A stretch of DNA of 64,000 bases, taken from Gammaproteobacteria bacterium MOLA455. GTDB lineage: Bacteria; Pseudomonadota; Gammaproteobacteria; Pseudomonadales; Porticoccaceae. Of the stretch, positions 46,610 to 55,449 are shown piece after piece. Made by a program: the position numbers and the translations under genes. The stretch lies in the NCBI GenBank assembly GCA_000511875.1, contig AZIN01000001.1, positions 689,332 through 753,331 of the forward strand. The letters are read 5' to 3'. The notes beneath the pieces are model-generated. The model saw only the letters and a program-made list of their open reading frames with translations, was not told where the DNA came from and ran no database searches. The stretch's first letter is position 1. Every line of letters starts with the position of its first letter.

Positions 46610-48076
46610 TTATTTAGCCTTATAAAACCCCATGGCCTTGTCCCGCACAGAACCCAGTCTTAGATTAAAAATATCCAACAGATAATTCTGATGTAATTTC
46701 CACGGACTCTTATCACCCTGCTTGGGGAACTGATCCATGGAGCGATTCACATAGCCAGATGCGAGATCTAAAAACTGCAGCCGCTTAACACTGGGATCGT
46801 TGTTGGCAACACAGTATTGATATTGATGCTTGTCCATATAACTAATCAGTCGACAGACATAGTTGCTAGTGAGATCGCATTTGAGTGTCCAGGAGGCATT
46901 GGTGTAACCCGCCGCCAAGGCAAAATTGGGGATACCGCTAAACATCATGCCCTTGTAGGTCAGGCTATCTGAGGCTTTCTTCTCAACACCGTCCACTTCA
47001 AGTTTAAGACCGCCGAGCAGCAACAGCTCAAGGCCGGTGGCGGTGACAATAATGTCCGCCTCTAAGGTCTCGCCAGATTTGAGCTGGATGCCGTTTTCGG
47101 TGAAACGTTCAATATGATCAGTGACTATGCTCGATGTGCCTTTGCGCAATGAGCGAAACAGGTCGCCGTTAGGCACTAGACAGAGGCGCTGATCCCAGGG
47201 CTTGTAGCTGGGATTAAAATGCGTGTCTATATCAAAGTCATCGCCCATCCAGCCATGTACCACTTTGCGAATGAGCTTTTTAACATAGTTGGGGTAGCGT
47301 CGACTGAGCTGAAATAGCAGTGCCTGAGCGGTGACATTTTTCCAACGAGTCAGGTCATAGGCCAACTGCTCGGGGAACCAGCGGCGCAGTCTCTGACTCA
47401 TGGCATCTTCATCGGGGCTCGACAGCACATAGGTTGGTGAGCGCTGCAGCATGGTGACATGGCTGGCTGTCTTGGCCATTGAGGGCACCAGAGTAATGGC
47501 GGTGGCGCCACTGCCAATGACAATTACACGTTTGCCACTGTAATCGAGATCTTCTGGCCACAGCTGAGGATGCACAATCTGACCGTTAAACTGATCCGCA
47601 TCGGGAAAATCTGGGGTGAAGCCCTGGTCATAGCGATAGTAACCGGTGCAGCTGTAAATAAAGTTGCAGGTTAGGGTTTCTGGCTCAGCAGTTGACCCGG
47701 CAAGGTCACCGGTATTTTCCAGGCTAAGGGTCCATTTTGCCGTTGCGCTATCCCAGGAGGCGGCAACGACTTTGCGCTGGTATTGAATATGTTGGTCGAC
47801 ACCAAATTCCGCAGCACTCTCTTTGATGTAGTCGCGAATAGCTGGACCGTCGGCAATAGACTTGGTACTTAACCAGGGCTTAAAGCTGTAGCCAAGAGTG
47901 TGCATATCAGAATCTGAACGCACCCCCGGATAGCGAAACAGATCCCAGGTGCCACCCATACGCTCGCGGCTCTCGATAACTTTGTAGGTTTTATTCGGGT
48001 GTTTGGACTGCAAGTGACAGGCTGCACCAATACCAGAGAGACCAGCGCCAATAATAATCATGTCGAAGTGATTCAT
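46610..48076 (-). CDS. Flavin monooxygenase, Baeyer-Villiger type
   Basis: A 488-residue FAD- and NADPH-dependent monooxygenase. The FAD loop is MIIIGAGLSGIGAAC, followed by GGTWDLFRYPGVRSDSDM; the NADPH loop is RVIVIGSGATAITLVPSMA. FNGQIVHPQLWP between them fits the FxGxxxHxxxW fingerprint of Baeyer-Villiger enzymes. The overall pattern is EthA-like. Such enzymes insert oxygen next to a ketone to give esters or lactones, or oxidise S or N. The alcohol dehydrogenase and thioesterase genes that follow would suit ester cleavage products, but no esterase is in the run. Substrate unknown. Confidence 0.9.
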   Translation of the reverse strand: MNHFDMIIIGAGLSGIGAACHLQSKHPNKTYKVIESRERMGGTWDLFRYPGVRSDSDMHTLGYSFKPWLSTKSIADGPAIRDYIKESAAEFGVDQHIQYQRKVVAASWDSATAKWTLSLENTGDLAGSTAEPETLTCNFIYSCTGYYRYDQGFTPDFPDADQFNGQIVHPQLWPEDLDYSGKRVIVIGSGATAITLVPSMAKTASHVTMLQRSPTYVLSSPDEDAMSQRLRRWFPEQLAYDLTRWKNVTAQALLFQLSRRYPNYVKKLIRKVVHGWMGDDFDIDTHFNPSYKPWDQRLCLVPNGDLFRSLRKGTSSIVTDHIERFTENGIQLKSGETLEADIIVTATGLELLLLGGLKLEVDGVEKKASDSLTYKGMMFSGIPNFALAAGYTNASWTLKCDLTSNYVCRLISYMDKHQYQYCVANNDPSVKRLQFLDLASGYVNRSMDQFPKQGDKSPWKLHQNYLLDIFNLRLGSVRDKAMGFYKAK

Positions 48077-48167
48077 AAACGATCTTTTTTAGTTGTTATA
48101 AGTAGCGCTCGCTATTACAGCTGTGAGGCAGTTGAGTCGCAGCTGATCGAGCCTGCGACGGCCTTGA

Positions 48168-48809
48168 TCAGAAAGGCCACCATCCTTTTACAGCTTTATC
48201 CAGCCCTGGCTGACATTGCTTTAATTGAGCACTGTACGTGTCGGTTTGTCGCTTTACCTTGGCCGCAACGCCACTCAAAAACTTTTTCTTTTTGTAGGTG
48301 CCGCGTTTAAATCCACCCCAGCCCTCGTGATAGGCTAGATATTGATTGGGGGCATCCCACTTGGATAGGCCGAGATTTTTGTGGCTCTTATCCGTGTACC
48401 AGCCAACAAAGTTGATCGCATCGCCAAACTTATCCCGATCGTGACTCCAGTGTCCGGTGTCGCGACGATAGTCGTTCCAAGCCGGGTCCTGAGCCTGAGC
48501 GTAACCGTAGGCGGAAGATCTGCGCGGCAGTGGGATAAACAAAAACGTAGGTCGGTCGGGGCGAACATTGTGCCGGAAGCTAGATTCCTGATTGATAATC
48601 GCCATCATCAGGGGAATGGGTGTCCCCCAGCGTTTGTTGGCCTTGCGCGCAGCTTTGTACCAATCGGTCTCGCCGCGGAAAATATTACAGATATCCGCGG
48701 TCTTGGTCGGCTTGTAGGTGCTACAGCCGGACAGAGCCACTACTGCGCAGAGTAGCAGTGCCTTAAGGATTGATGATTTAGCCGCTTTTAAACTATGATT
48801 TTTAAGCAT
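48168..48809 (-). CDS. Lytic transglycosylase-like lipoprotein (SLT domain)
   Basis: A 213-residue lipoprotein with signal peptide and lipobox LSGC (KALLLCAVVALSGCSTYKPT). The SLT catalytic glutamate lies in MMAIINQESSFRHNVRPDRP, followed by SSAYGYAQAQDPAWNDYRRD, the usual Gly-Tyr-Ala/Gln region of muramidases. It would cleave peptidoglycan glycan strands at the outer membrane. Length is at the short end of the family, without accessory domains. It is divergent from purU, with 217 bases between them and no other gene there. The ribosome-binding site is weak. Confidence 0.88.
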   Translation of the reverse strand: MLKNHSLKAAKSSILKALLLCAVVALSGCSTYKPTKTADICNIFRGETDWYKAARKANKRWGTPIPLMMAIINQESSFRHNVRPDRPTFLFIPLPRRSSAYGYAQAQDPAWNDYRRDTGHWSHDRDKFGDAINFVGWYTDKSHKNLGLSKWDAPNQYLAYHEGWGGFKRGTYKKKKFLSGVAAKVKRQTDTYSAQLKQCQPGLDKAVKGWWPF

Positions 48810-49026
48810 TTTTTAGGTATTGTATTGTCTGGAAATAGTCAGGCAACAAAGATAATTAGCGCATCTATCTAAGAACAGTAGACTTGCTAATTTCCTCCCG
48901 GATTCATTGACCATTCTACAGACTTCGCGGCATTATTCATGCGCTTTGTGAGAGTCCCTCAAAGCCAGTTTAATTGCTCGACGTATAACTTTTATCTGAC
49001 AGCAGAATTATTAGCGGACCCATACC

Positions 49027-49905
49027 ATGACCACCATGCCACAAGAGCCAAACAACTATATTTTCACCGGAACCTGTCGTGCAGGCACTGGTGTAGTTGC
49101 CGCCGTCACCAGCTATCTGGCCGAGCGCGACTGTTATATCTGCGCCCTGGAACAGTTTGATGACGACTCTACTGACAAATTTTTTATGCGCGCTGTGTTT
49201 CGTCCGCAAGACAATTCGCCCTCTATTGACCAAATCAAAGGCTCTTTCACTGAAGTCTCGCAGCGCTTTCAAATGGATTGGCATATCCACGATCCCAAGG
49301 TGCCGGTTAAGACGCTGATTATGGTGTCCAAATACGATCACTGCCTCGATGATATTTTATACCGCCGCCGCAAAGGGGAATTCAATATGGAGGTCACCGC
49401 AGTGGTCTCCAACCATGTTGACCTGCGCGCCATGGTTGAACGTGAAGGTATTCCCTTTATCCACCTGCCAGTGACCAAAGACACCAAGGCTCAGCAGGAG
49501 CAACGGCTGATGGAAATTATTGACGACAGTGGCACTGAGCTAGTGGTGTTGGCTCGCTATATGCAGATTCTGTCCAATACGCTGTCGGCGCAACTGTCCG
49601 GTCGCTGCATCAATATTCACCACTCTTTTCTGCCTGGATTTAAAGGCGCTAAACCCTATCATCAGGCCTATGAACGAGGTGTTAAAGTGATCGGCGCAAC
49701 CGCTCACTACGTCACTTCCGATCTCGATGAAGGGCCGATTATCGAACAGATCCTGACCCGCGTTAACCACAACTACAAGCCGGAACATTTAGTCAGAGTT
49801 GGCCGTGACAACGAAAGCACTGCTCTGAGTAAGGCAATCACTTATCACATTGAGCGGCGAGTATTTCTCGACGGCAATAAAACGGTGGTGTTTCTCGGCG
49901 GCTAA
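49027..49905 (+). CDS. purU: Formyltetrahydrofolate deformylase
   Basis: A 292-residue enzyme that hydrolyses 10-formyl-THF to formate and THF. It has the N-terminal ACT domain (about 10-85) and the formyltransferase fold with CINIHHSFLPGFKGAKPYHQ and HYVTSDLDEGPIIEQI, which hold the catalytic Asn, His and Asp. It is the first gene of a run with soxB, soxD, soxA and soxG, 30 bases before soxB. Sarcosine oxidase loads THF with one-carbon units, and PurU returns free THF, a known pairing in betaine degraders. Confidence 0.96.
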   Translation: MTTMPQEPNNYIFTGTCRAGTGVVAAVTSYLAERDCYICALEQFDDDSTDKFFMRAVFRPQDNSPSIDQIKGSFTEVSQRFQMDWHIHDPKVPVKTLIMVSKYDHCLDDILYRRRKGEFNMEVTAVVSNHVDLRAMVEREGIPFIHLPVTKDTKAQQEQRLMEIIDDSGTELVVLARYMQILSNTLSAQLSGRCINIHHSFLPGFKGAKPYHQAYERGVKVIGATAHYVTSDLDEGPIIEQILTRVNHNYKPEHLVRVGRDNESTALSKAITYHIERRVFLDGNKTVVFLGG

Positions 49906-49935
49906 ACAAGTCGCCGCCAGCACTCTGGAGGCACC

Positions 49936-51177
49936 ATGCCATTTGGACTTTTAAAATATGGGCTCAACAGTGAGTACCCGGGCACGCACCACTTTAATCC
50001 TGCCACAGAGCTTAAAAAGCACTATGACGTAGTGATTATTGGCGCCGGTGGTCACGGCACCGGCATCGCCTACCATCTGGCAAAATACCACGGCATCACC
50101 AATGTCGCAGTGCTGGAAAAGAACTATCTCGGCAGTGGTAATACCGCCCGCAATACGGCAGTGATTCGCTCCAACTATCTTACCGAGGAAGGTGTCACCT
50201 TCTATCGCGAGTCAGTAAAACTCTGGCAAGACCTGAGCAACGAATTTAACTACAACGTAATGATGGAAAGTCGCGGCCAGCTCACCTTGGCCCACAGCGA
50301 TGCGGCGATTCGCAGCTTTCGCTGGCGCGCCGAGGTCAATCAGCACATGGGTGTGCGCTCAGAACTGATCGACCGCCAGCAGATTGCCGAGATGATCCCC
50401 AACTTGAATATGTCTGAGGACTCGCGCTTCCCAATTATCGGCGGACTCTGGCATGCAGACGGGGCAACCGCCCGTCACGACGCGGTAGCCTGGGGCTATG
50501 CCAAAGGTGCCTGTGAGCGCGGAGTGGAACTGCACCAGCTCACCGAAGTGCAAGATATAGAGGTGACCAGTGGTCGCGTTACAGCGCTAAAAACCAATCG
50601 CGGACGTATTCAATGCGGCTGTGTGGTTCAAGCCGTTGCCGGTGCCAGTTCGGTGGTTGCGAAGATGGCGGGTATTCCACTGCCTATTCACTCCTACCCT
50701 CTCCAAGCCATGGTCACTCAACCCTACAAGCCCCTGTTGACGCCCCATGTCAGTTCGCCGCATCTGCATGTCTACACCCATCAGACATCCCGCGGCGAGT
50801 TTGTTATTGGCGGCGGTTCGGATCCCTATCCACTCTACAATACTAGAGCCACTCTCGATCAACGCGAGACACTCACGGCAGCGGCGCTAGAACTGTTTCC
50901 CTTCTTAGCTCAGGCACGAATGTTGCGCCAGTGGGCTGGCACCACCGATATGACACCAGACTACAGTCCAATTATGGGGCTCAGCCCGGTGGAGAATTAT
51001 TACCTGGATGCGGGCTGGGGCACCTGGGGCTTTAAAGCGACACCGATCTGCGGCAAAACCATGGCCGAGCTGGTGGCGACGAAAAAGGTCCCGGACATTA
51101 TCAAACCCTTTGAGCTGGAGCGTTTCTACAAATACCAGCAAATCAACGAAGCCGGCGCCACTGCCGCTAGCCATTAA
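49936..51177 (+). CDS. soxB: Sarcosine oxidase subunit beta
   Basis: A 413-residue flavoprotein subunit of heterotetrameric sarcosine oxidase, where sarcosine is oxidised to glycine. The FAD loop is DVVIIGAGGHGTGIAYHLAK; GNTARNTAVIRSNYLTEEGV and GATARHDAVAWGYAKGAC are typical of SoxB, the latter lying in the region near the covalent FMN site in characterised enzymes. The ribosome-binding site GGAGG is strong. The order soxB-soxD-soxA-soxG is the standard one. A homologous N-methylglutamate dehydrogenase subunit is the main alternative, but purU next door favours sarcosine. Confidence 0.94.
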   Translation: MPFGLLKYGLNSEYPGTHHFNPATELKKHYDVVIIGAGGHGTGIAYHLAKYHGITNVAVLEKNYLGSGNTARNTAVIRSNYLTEEGVTFYRESVKLWQDLSNEFNYNVMMESRGQLTLAHSDAAIRSFRWRAEVNQHMGVRSELIDRQQIAEMIPNLNMSEDSRFPIIGGLWHADGATARHDAVAWGYAKGACERGVELHQLTEVQDIEVTSGRVTALKTNRGRIQCGCVVQAVAGASSVVAKMAGIPLPIHSYPLQAMVTQPYKPLLTPHVSSPHLHVYTHQTSRGEFVIGGGSDPYPLYNTRATLDQRETLTAAALELFPFLAQARMLRQWAGTTDMTPDYSPIMGLSPVENYYLDAGWGTWGFKATPICGKTMAELVATKKVPDIIKPFELERFYKYQQINEAGATAASH

Positions 51178-51195
51178 TATTAAGGGGAGACCAAG

Positions 51196-51528
51196 ATGAA
51201 ACTATTAACCTGCCCTTTAAATGGCCAACGCAATATCAGTGAATTTACCTATGGCGGCGAGTATCACCAGATGCCCGACCATCAGCAGGCCTCTTCTCGG
51301 GAATGGGCCGAGCACGTTTTTTTTCATGACAATAACGCCGGCATAGTCACTGAATGGTGGTGTCACAGTGCCAGCTCTTATTGGTTTTTAGCGCAGCGCA
51401 ATACCATTAGCGACCAGATACTGCGGACCTTCCCCGCCGACGAAATCTTTAATCAGCGGGTTGATTTTGCCCCGGCTGCTGAAGTCAGTTCCGACGCAAC
51501 TCCCGCGACCAAGGGAGAGAGCCGCTAA
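51196..51528 (+). CDS. soxD: Sarcosine oxidase subunit delta, variant
   Basis: A 110-residue small subunit that in known enzymes binds a structural zinc. The fold marks are present: MKLLTCPLNGQRNISEFTY, DWAEH-like SSREWAEHVFFHDN and FLAQRNTISDQIL. Known SoxD proteins have CPxC near the N-terminus and H-x3-C further on; here the first reads CPLN and the second CHSASS, so two of the usual cysteines are missing. Zinc may be lost or bound otherwise. Strong GGGGAG ribosome-binding site; the stop overlaps the soxA start by one base. Confidence 0.9.
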   Translation: MKLLTCPLNGQRNISEFTYGGEYHQMPDHQQASSREWAEHVFFHDNNAGIVTEWWCHSASSYWFLAQRNTISDQILRTFPADEIFNQRVDFAPAAEVSSDATPATKGESR

Positions 51529-54455
51529 TGCACAATAACAAGCGTCTAGCGCCACCCTTTGGCTCCTTGATCAACCGCGAGCAACCCATAAGCTTTCGCT
51601 TTGAAAAACAAAATTATCAGGGCTTTGCCGGTGACAATATCGCCAGTGCATTGGCCGCCAATCAACAGTGGTTGCTGAGCAGATCATTTAAGTATCACCG
51701 CCCCCGGGGCGCTCTGACCATGGCAGGGCAAGATGCCAATACTATGATTCAGCTGCCCTCGGACCCCAATGCTCTGGCGGATCGTGTTCCGCTCAGCGAG
51801 GGGCTTGATGTCATGGGACAAAACTACAGCGGCAGCCTGAGTCGCGACCGCGGCGCCCTACTCGGATTATTTTCTCGGTTTCTACCCGTGGGTTTTTATT
51901 ACAAAGCCTTTTTTAAACCTGCCGGCATGTGGGAAAAGTGGGCAGTATTGATTCGCAAAAAAGCCGGACTCGGCACCATCAATCAAGACTACCAGCCGGA
52001 ATACTACGACAAGCAGTATCAATTTTATGATGTCGCTGTAATCGGTGCCGGACCAGCTGGTCTATCAGCGGCTCTGGAAGCGGCAAAAAGCGGTGGCGAA
52101 ATATTGTTGGTGGATGAGAACGCCAGCCTCGGCGGTTCGCTCAATTACAGTCGACTGGACCCCGAGGGCACAGCTGCCCGTGAACTGCGCCAGCGCCTGG
52201 TGGCCGACGTTGAAGCCAGCGCCAATATCACCACTATGACCAGTGCTACCTGCAATGGTTGGTTCGCCGATAACTGGCTGCCGATTATCTGTGGCAAGCG
52301 ACTCTACAAAGTCCGCGCCAAGCAAACCATTCTCTGTGTCGGCGCCATGGAACAGCAGGCGGTATTCCACAACAACGATCTGCCCGGCGTGATCATGAGC
52401 AGTGCCGCCCAGCGACTGATGCACCTATATGCTGTGCGCCCAGGCAAAGCCGCAGTTGTGGTCACCGGCAATAACGAAGGTTATGGCGCCGCACTGGATC
52501 TGCTAGATGCAGGTGTCGAGGTCAAAGCGATTATCGATCTGCGCCAGCAACCTGAATATGACGCGGTTGCCCAATACGCTTTAAGCAAAGGGTTAAAGGT
52601 CAGAACGGGTCATGCGGTTTACGCTGCCAATAAAAACGCTAGTGGTCTGCATTTGGGTTCGGTGGAGATCCGTGAAATTATTAGTCAGGGTATCTGTGCG
52701 ACCCCTAAAAGTGGTAAGGGTGAAATCATTGACTGCGATACGCTGTGTATGTCGGTCGGTTACACCCCCACCTATCAGCTGGTCTGTCAGGGTGGCGGGC
52801 AGCTGAGCTATGACGACGACAGTTCGATGTTTACCCTGACCAACTGCCCAGAGAATTGCCAGATTGCCGGATCAGTTAACAGCCATTGGCTGCTAGACGA
52901 TGTCATAGCCGACGCCAAACGGGCTGCCATAATCGCGACCAATGCATTAGAGCTGACCACAGCACTTGCGCCCGAGGCTATTGCCCTGTCGCAACAACAG
53001 AGCCCGAACTTTGGCTGGCCGATATTTGCCCATCCCAAGGGTAAGGAATTTGTCGACTTCGATGAAGATCTACAGATTGCCGATATTATCAATGCCACCA
53101 AGGACGGCTACGAACATATCCAGCTGGTCAAGCGCTACTCCACCTGCGGCATGGGCCCTTCACAGGGTCGTCACTCCGCACTGGCAACGGCGCGTTTAGT
53201 CGCCGCCGCAACCCATAAAACTGTGGCCCAGACCGGTGTCACCACCGCGCGACCACCGTTTTCTGCGGAGCATTTGGCCCACAGTGCCGGACGCAGTTTT
53301 TATCCCGCCCAGCGCAGCAATATGCACTATCGCCATCTTGAAGCTGGCGCCCAGATGTTACAGGCCGGGGCCTGGTATAGACCGGCCTATTATGGCAGCA
53401 CCGCTAAGCGCCAAGAGTGCATCAATGCTGAAGTGAACAATGTGCGCAATAACGTCGGTCTAGTGGATGTCTCAACACTGGGTGGCCTCGAAGTGCGCGG
53501 CCCCGATGCGCCAGAATTTTTAAACCGCTTTTACACCTTTGGCTTTTTAAAGCAGCCCGTGGGCAAAGCCCGCTATGCTCTGCTTACCAATGAGGCCGGT
53601 GTGGTGATAGACGACGGCGTTGCCTGCCGCTTTAGTGAAGAACATTACTATGTCACCGCTACCACCGGCGGGGTCGGCAATGTCTATCAAAGTATGCTCA
53701 AGTGGAATGCCCAGTGGCGTTTGGATGTGGATATAGCCAATGTGACGTCGGCCTATTCCGCGGTGAATATCGCCGGCCCCAATGCGCGCAAGGTACTGGC
53801 TAAAGTCTGCTCCGATATAGAGCTAGACAGTGAAGCCTTTCCCTATATGGGGGTTCGTCAAGGCACAGTCGCCGGTGTTGCGGCCCGGGTGATCCGAGTT
53901 GGTTTTGTCGGCGAGCTAGGTTATGAAGTGCATGTACCTCAGCACTGTGGCGAAGCGCTGTGGGATGCCTTGATCGTCGCTGGTGCTGAGTTCTCAATCG
54001 AACCTTTTGGTATCGAAGCACAGCGTATTCTGCGCCTCGAAAAAGGCCATATTATTATCGGACAAGACACCGACGCCATGTCTAATCCAGCTGAAGTTCA
54101 GATGGGCTGGGCTATTGCCAAGAACAAGCCATTCTTTGTCGGCGGTCGCAGCATCCAAGAGCTGAACAAAGCACCGCTTAAACGCAGTCTGGTTGGTTTT
54201 GTGATCAATGACCTGGAGGCGCCAATTCCTCTCGAGAGCCACCTAGTATTGGATGGCGATCGTATGACCGGCAGGGTCACCTCCTGCAACTTCTCGCCGA
54301 CCCTCAATAAACCCGTTGGTCTCGCTTACGTTGAGCCAGACAAAGCCGAGGCTGGCAGCCACTTCAGCATAAAGTCTAGCGGTGGCCTGATGGTCGATGC
54401 AATGGTAGTCAAGCTGCCCTTCTACGATCCCGACACTCTGCGTCAGGAGTATTAA
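51528..54455 (+). CDS. soxA: Sarcosine oxidase subunit alpha
   Basis: A 975-residue subunit. Order: N-terminal ferredoxin-like part (FEKQNYQGFAGDNIASALAA), FAD/NAD-binding Rossmann region (VAVIGAGPAGLSAALEAAKS, about 170), a second dinucleotide-binding region, a Cys-containing segment (STCGMGPSQGRHSALATARL) and a C-terminal GcvT-like folate-binding region (from about 600, LEKGHIIIGQDTDAMSNPAE). The folate part passes the methyl carbon to THF as 5,10-methylene-THF. The TAATG overlap with soxD shows translational coupling. Length is close to known SoxA (about 965-1000). Confidence 0.96.
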   Translation: MHNNKRLAPPFGSLINREQPISFRFEKQNYQGFAGDNIASALAANQQWLLSRSFKYHRPRGALTMAGQDANTMIQLPSDPNALADRVPLSEGLDVMGQNYSGSLSRDRGALLGLFSRFLPVGFYYKAFFKPAGMWEKWAVLIRKKAGLGTINQDYQPEYYDKQYQFYDVAVIGAGPAGLSAALEAAKSGGEILLVDENASLGGSLNYSRLDPEGTAARELRQRLVADVEASANITTMTSATCNGWFADNWLPIICGKRLYKVRAKQTILCVGAMEQQAVFHNNDLPGVIMSSAAQRLMHLYAVRPGKAAVVVTGNNEGYGAALDLLDAGVEVKAIIDLRQQPEYDAVAQYALSKGLKVRTGHAVYAANKNASGLHLGSVEIREIISQGICATPKSGKGEIIDCDTLCMSVGYTPTYQLVCQGGGQLSYDDDSSMFTLTNCPENCQIAGSVNSHWLLDDVIADAKRAAIIATNALELTTALAPEAIALSQQQSPNFGWPIFAHPKGKEFVDFDEDLQIADIINATKDGYEHIQLVKRYSTCGMGPSQGRHSALATARLVAAATHKTVAQTGVTTARPPFSAEHLAHSAGRSFYPAQRSNMHYRHLEAGAQMLQAGAWYRPAYYGSTAKRQECINAEVNNVRNNVGLVDVSTLGGLEVRGPDAPEFLNRFYTFGFLKQPVGKARYALLTNEAGVVIDDGVACRFSEEHYYVTATTGGVGNVYQSMLKWNAQWRLDVDIANVTSAYSAVNIAGPNARKVLAKVCSDIELDSEAFPYMGVRQGTVAGVAARVIRVGFVGELGYEVHVPQHCGEALWDALIVAGAEFSIEPFGIEAQRILRLEKGHIIIGQDTDAMSNPAEVQMGWAIAKNKPFFVGGRSIQELNKAPLKRSLVGFVINDLEAPIPLESHLVLDGDRMTGRVTSCNFSPTLNKPVGLAYVEPDKAEAGSHFSIKSSGGLMVDAMVVKLPFYDPDTLRQEY

Positions 54456-54457
54456 TA

Positions 54458-55159
54458 ATGAATCCCTCCACTCTACCCACCAGCGCCCTGCGCCGCAGCC
54501 AGCTGTATCGCCGTCACACAAAACTGGGCGCTGATTTTGTCACCCTGGGAGACAGTGTTGTGGTCTCCCACTACAACAGTATGGGCGACGAAAAGATTCA
54601 GTCGCAGCAGCTTGGCCTCGCCGATCTCTCCACTCTGCCACGCATCGGCTTTAAAGGCGCGGGTACGCCAGATTGGGCTCTGAGCCTAGGAATAGAACTA
54701 CCGGCAGCGCCCAATCGTGCGCTGGTACAAGCTGACGGAACTCTGGTGGCACGTCTGTCACAGCATGAACTGTTGTTGGCCAGTGGCTTGGATAGCCGGT
54801 CTCAGTGCATAGACCATGCAACTGCCCGGGTAACTCAAGCCCCCCTAGCCAAGTCTGTCTACAGCTTGCCGCGCAGCGATAGCCACAGTTGGCTAATCCT
54901 CTGCGGCAGTCAGGCACCTGCAACCCTGGCAAAAGTCTGTGGCGTAGATCTGCGCCCGCATAAATTTGCCAATGGTGAAATTGCTCAAACCTCGATCGCG
55001 AAAATTAATGGCGTGATTGTGCGTCACGACCAGGGCGAGAGACTCAGCTACTCTATTTTTAGCGACAGCAGTTCGGTTGAGTTCTTATGGGATAGTCTGC
55101 TTGATGCGATGGCCGAATTTAACGGCACCGCCATTGGTATAAAGGCACTGGGGGAGTAG
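54458..55159 (+). CDS. soxG: Sarcosine oxidase subunit gamma
   Basis: A 233-residue GcvT-like accessory subunit that completes the alpha-beta-gamma-delta tetramer. The protein is weakly conserved, as is usual for SoxG; recognisable parts are LGLADLSTLPRIGFKGAGT and KAAL-type LAKSVYSLPRSDSHSWLIL. It starts two bases after the soxA stop. It is the last gene of the operon; I saw no strong terminator in the following 150 bases. Confidence 0.87.
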   Translation: MNPSTLPTSALRRSQLYRRHTKLGADFVTLGDSVVVSHYNSMGDEKIQSQQLGLADLSTLPRIGFKGAGTPDWALSLGIELPAAPNRALVQADGTLVARLSQHELLLASGLDSRSQCIDHATARVTQAPLAKSVYSLPRSDSHSWLILCGSQAPATLAKVCGVDLRPHKFANGEIAQTSIAKINGVIVRHDQGERLSYSIFSDSSSVEFLWDSLLDAMAEFNGTAIGIKALGE

Positions 55160-55310
55160 CCTAATGCCAAGCGGCTCTGATAAAAGCGGCTGTTCAAAGC
55201 TGCTAGTAAAAAGCCCCTCTCGGATTTACCAACGACTAATTTATTAAGCCCATCTATTTTTTTAAAAATCACTTAATAGAGCCTGTGTACTTCGCCACTG
55301 TATGCTTTTT

Positions 55311-55363
55311 CATGACAGTATGTTTATATGACGTGGCTAATGTCATGACAGTCTAACTGTCAT
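55311..55363. promoter_or_regulatory. Overlapping palindromic operator upstream of MDR gene
   Basis: CATGACAGT occurs at 55311 and again at 55344. The second is part of a perfect palindrome ATGACAGT-CTA-ACTGTCAT (55345-55363), and TGTCATGACA (55341-55350) is itself a 10-base palindrome. The cluster lies about 90-140 bases before the dehydrogenase start, where a repressor or activator of the TetR or similar kind could bind. The rest of the 290-base gap shows nothing else. Confidence 0.55.
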
Positions 55364-55449
55364 AATAATAAACAAATCAGCTAGCAAACATAAACCGCCG
55401 ATTAGAACCGTCAATTAGAAACATCACTTAAAAGCAGGGAAACCCAAAC

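Noticed and set aside
49936-55159. N-methylglutamate dehydrogenase (mgd) operon
   Set aside because: Homologous subunits, but the soxBDAG order with purU and no glutamine-amidotransferase-like or methylglutamate synthase genes nearby favours sarcosine oxidase.
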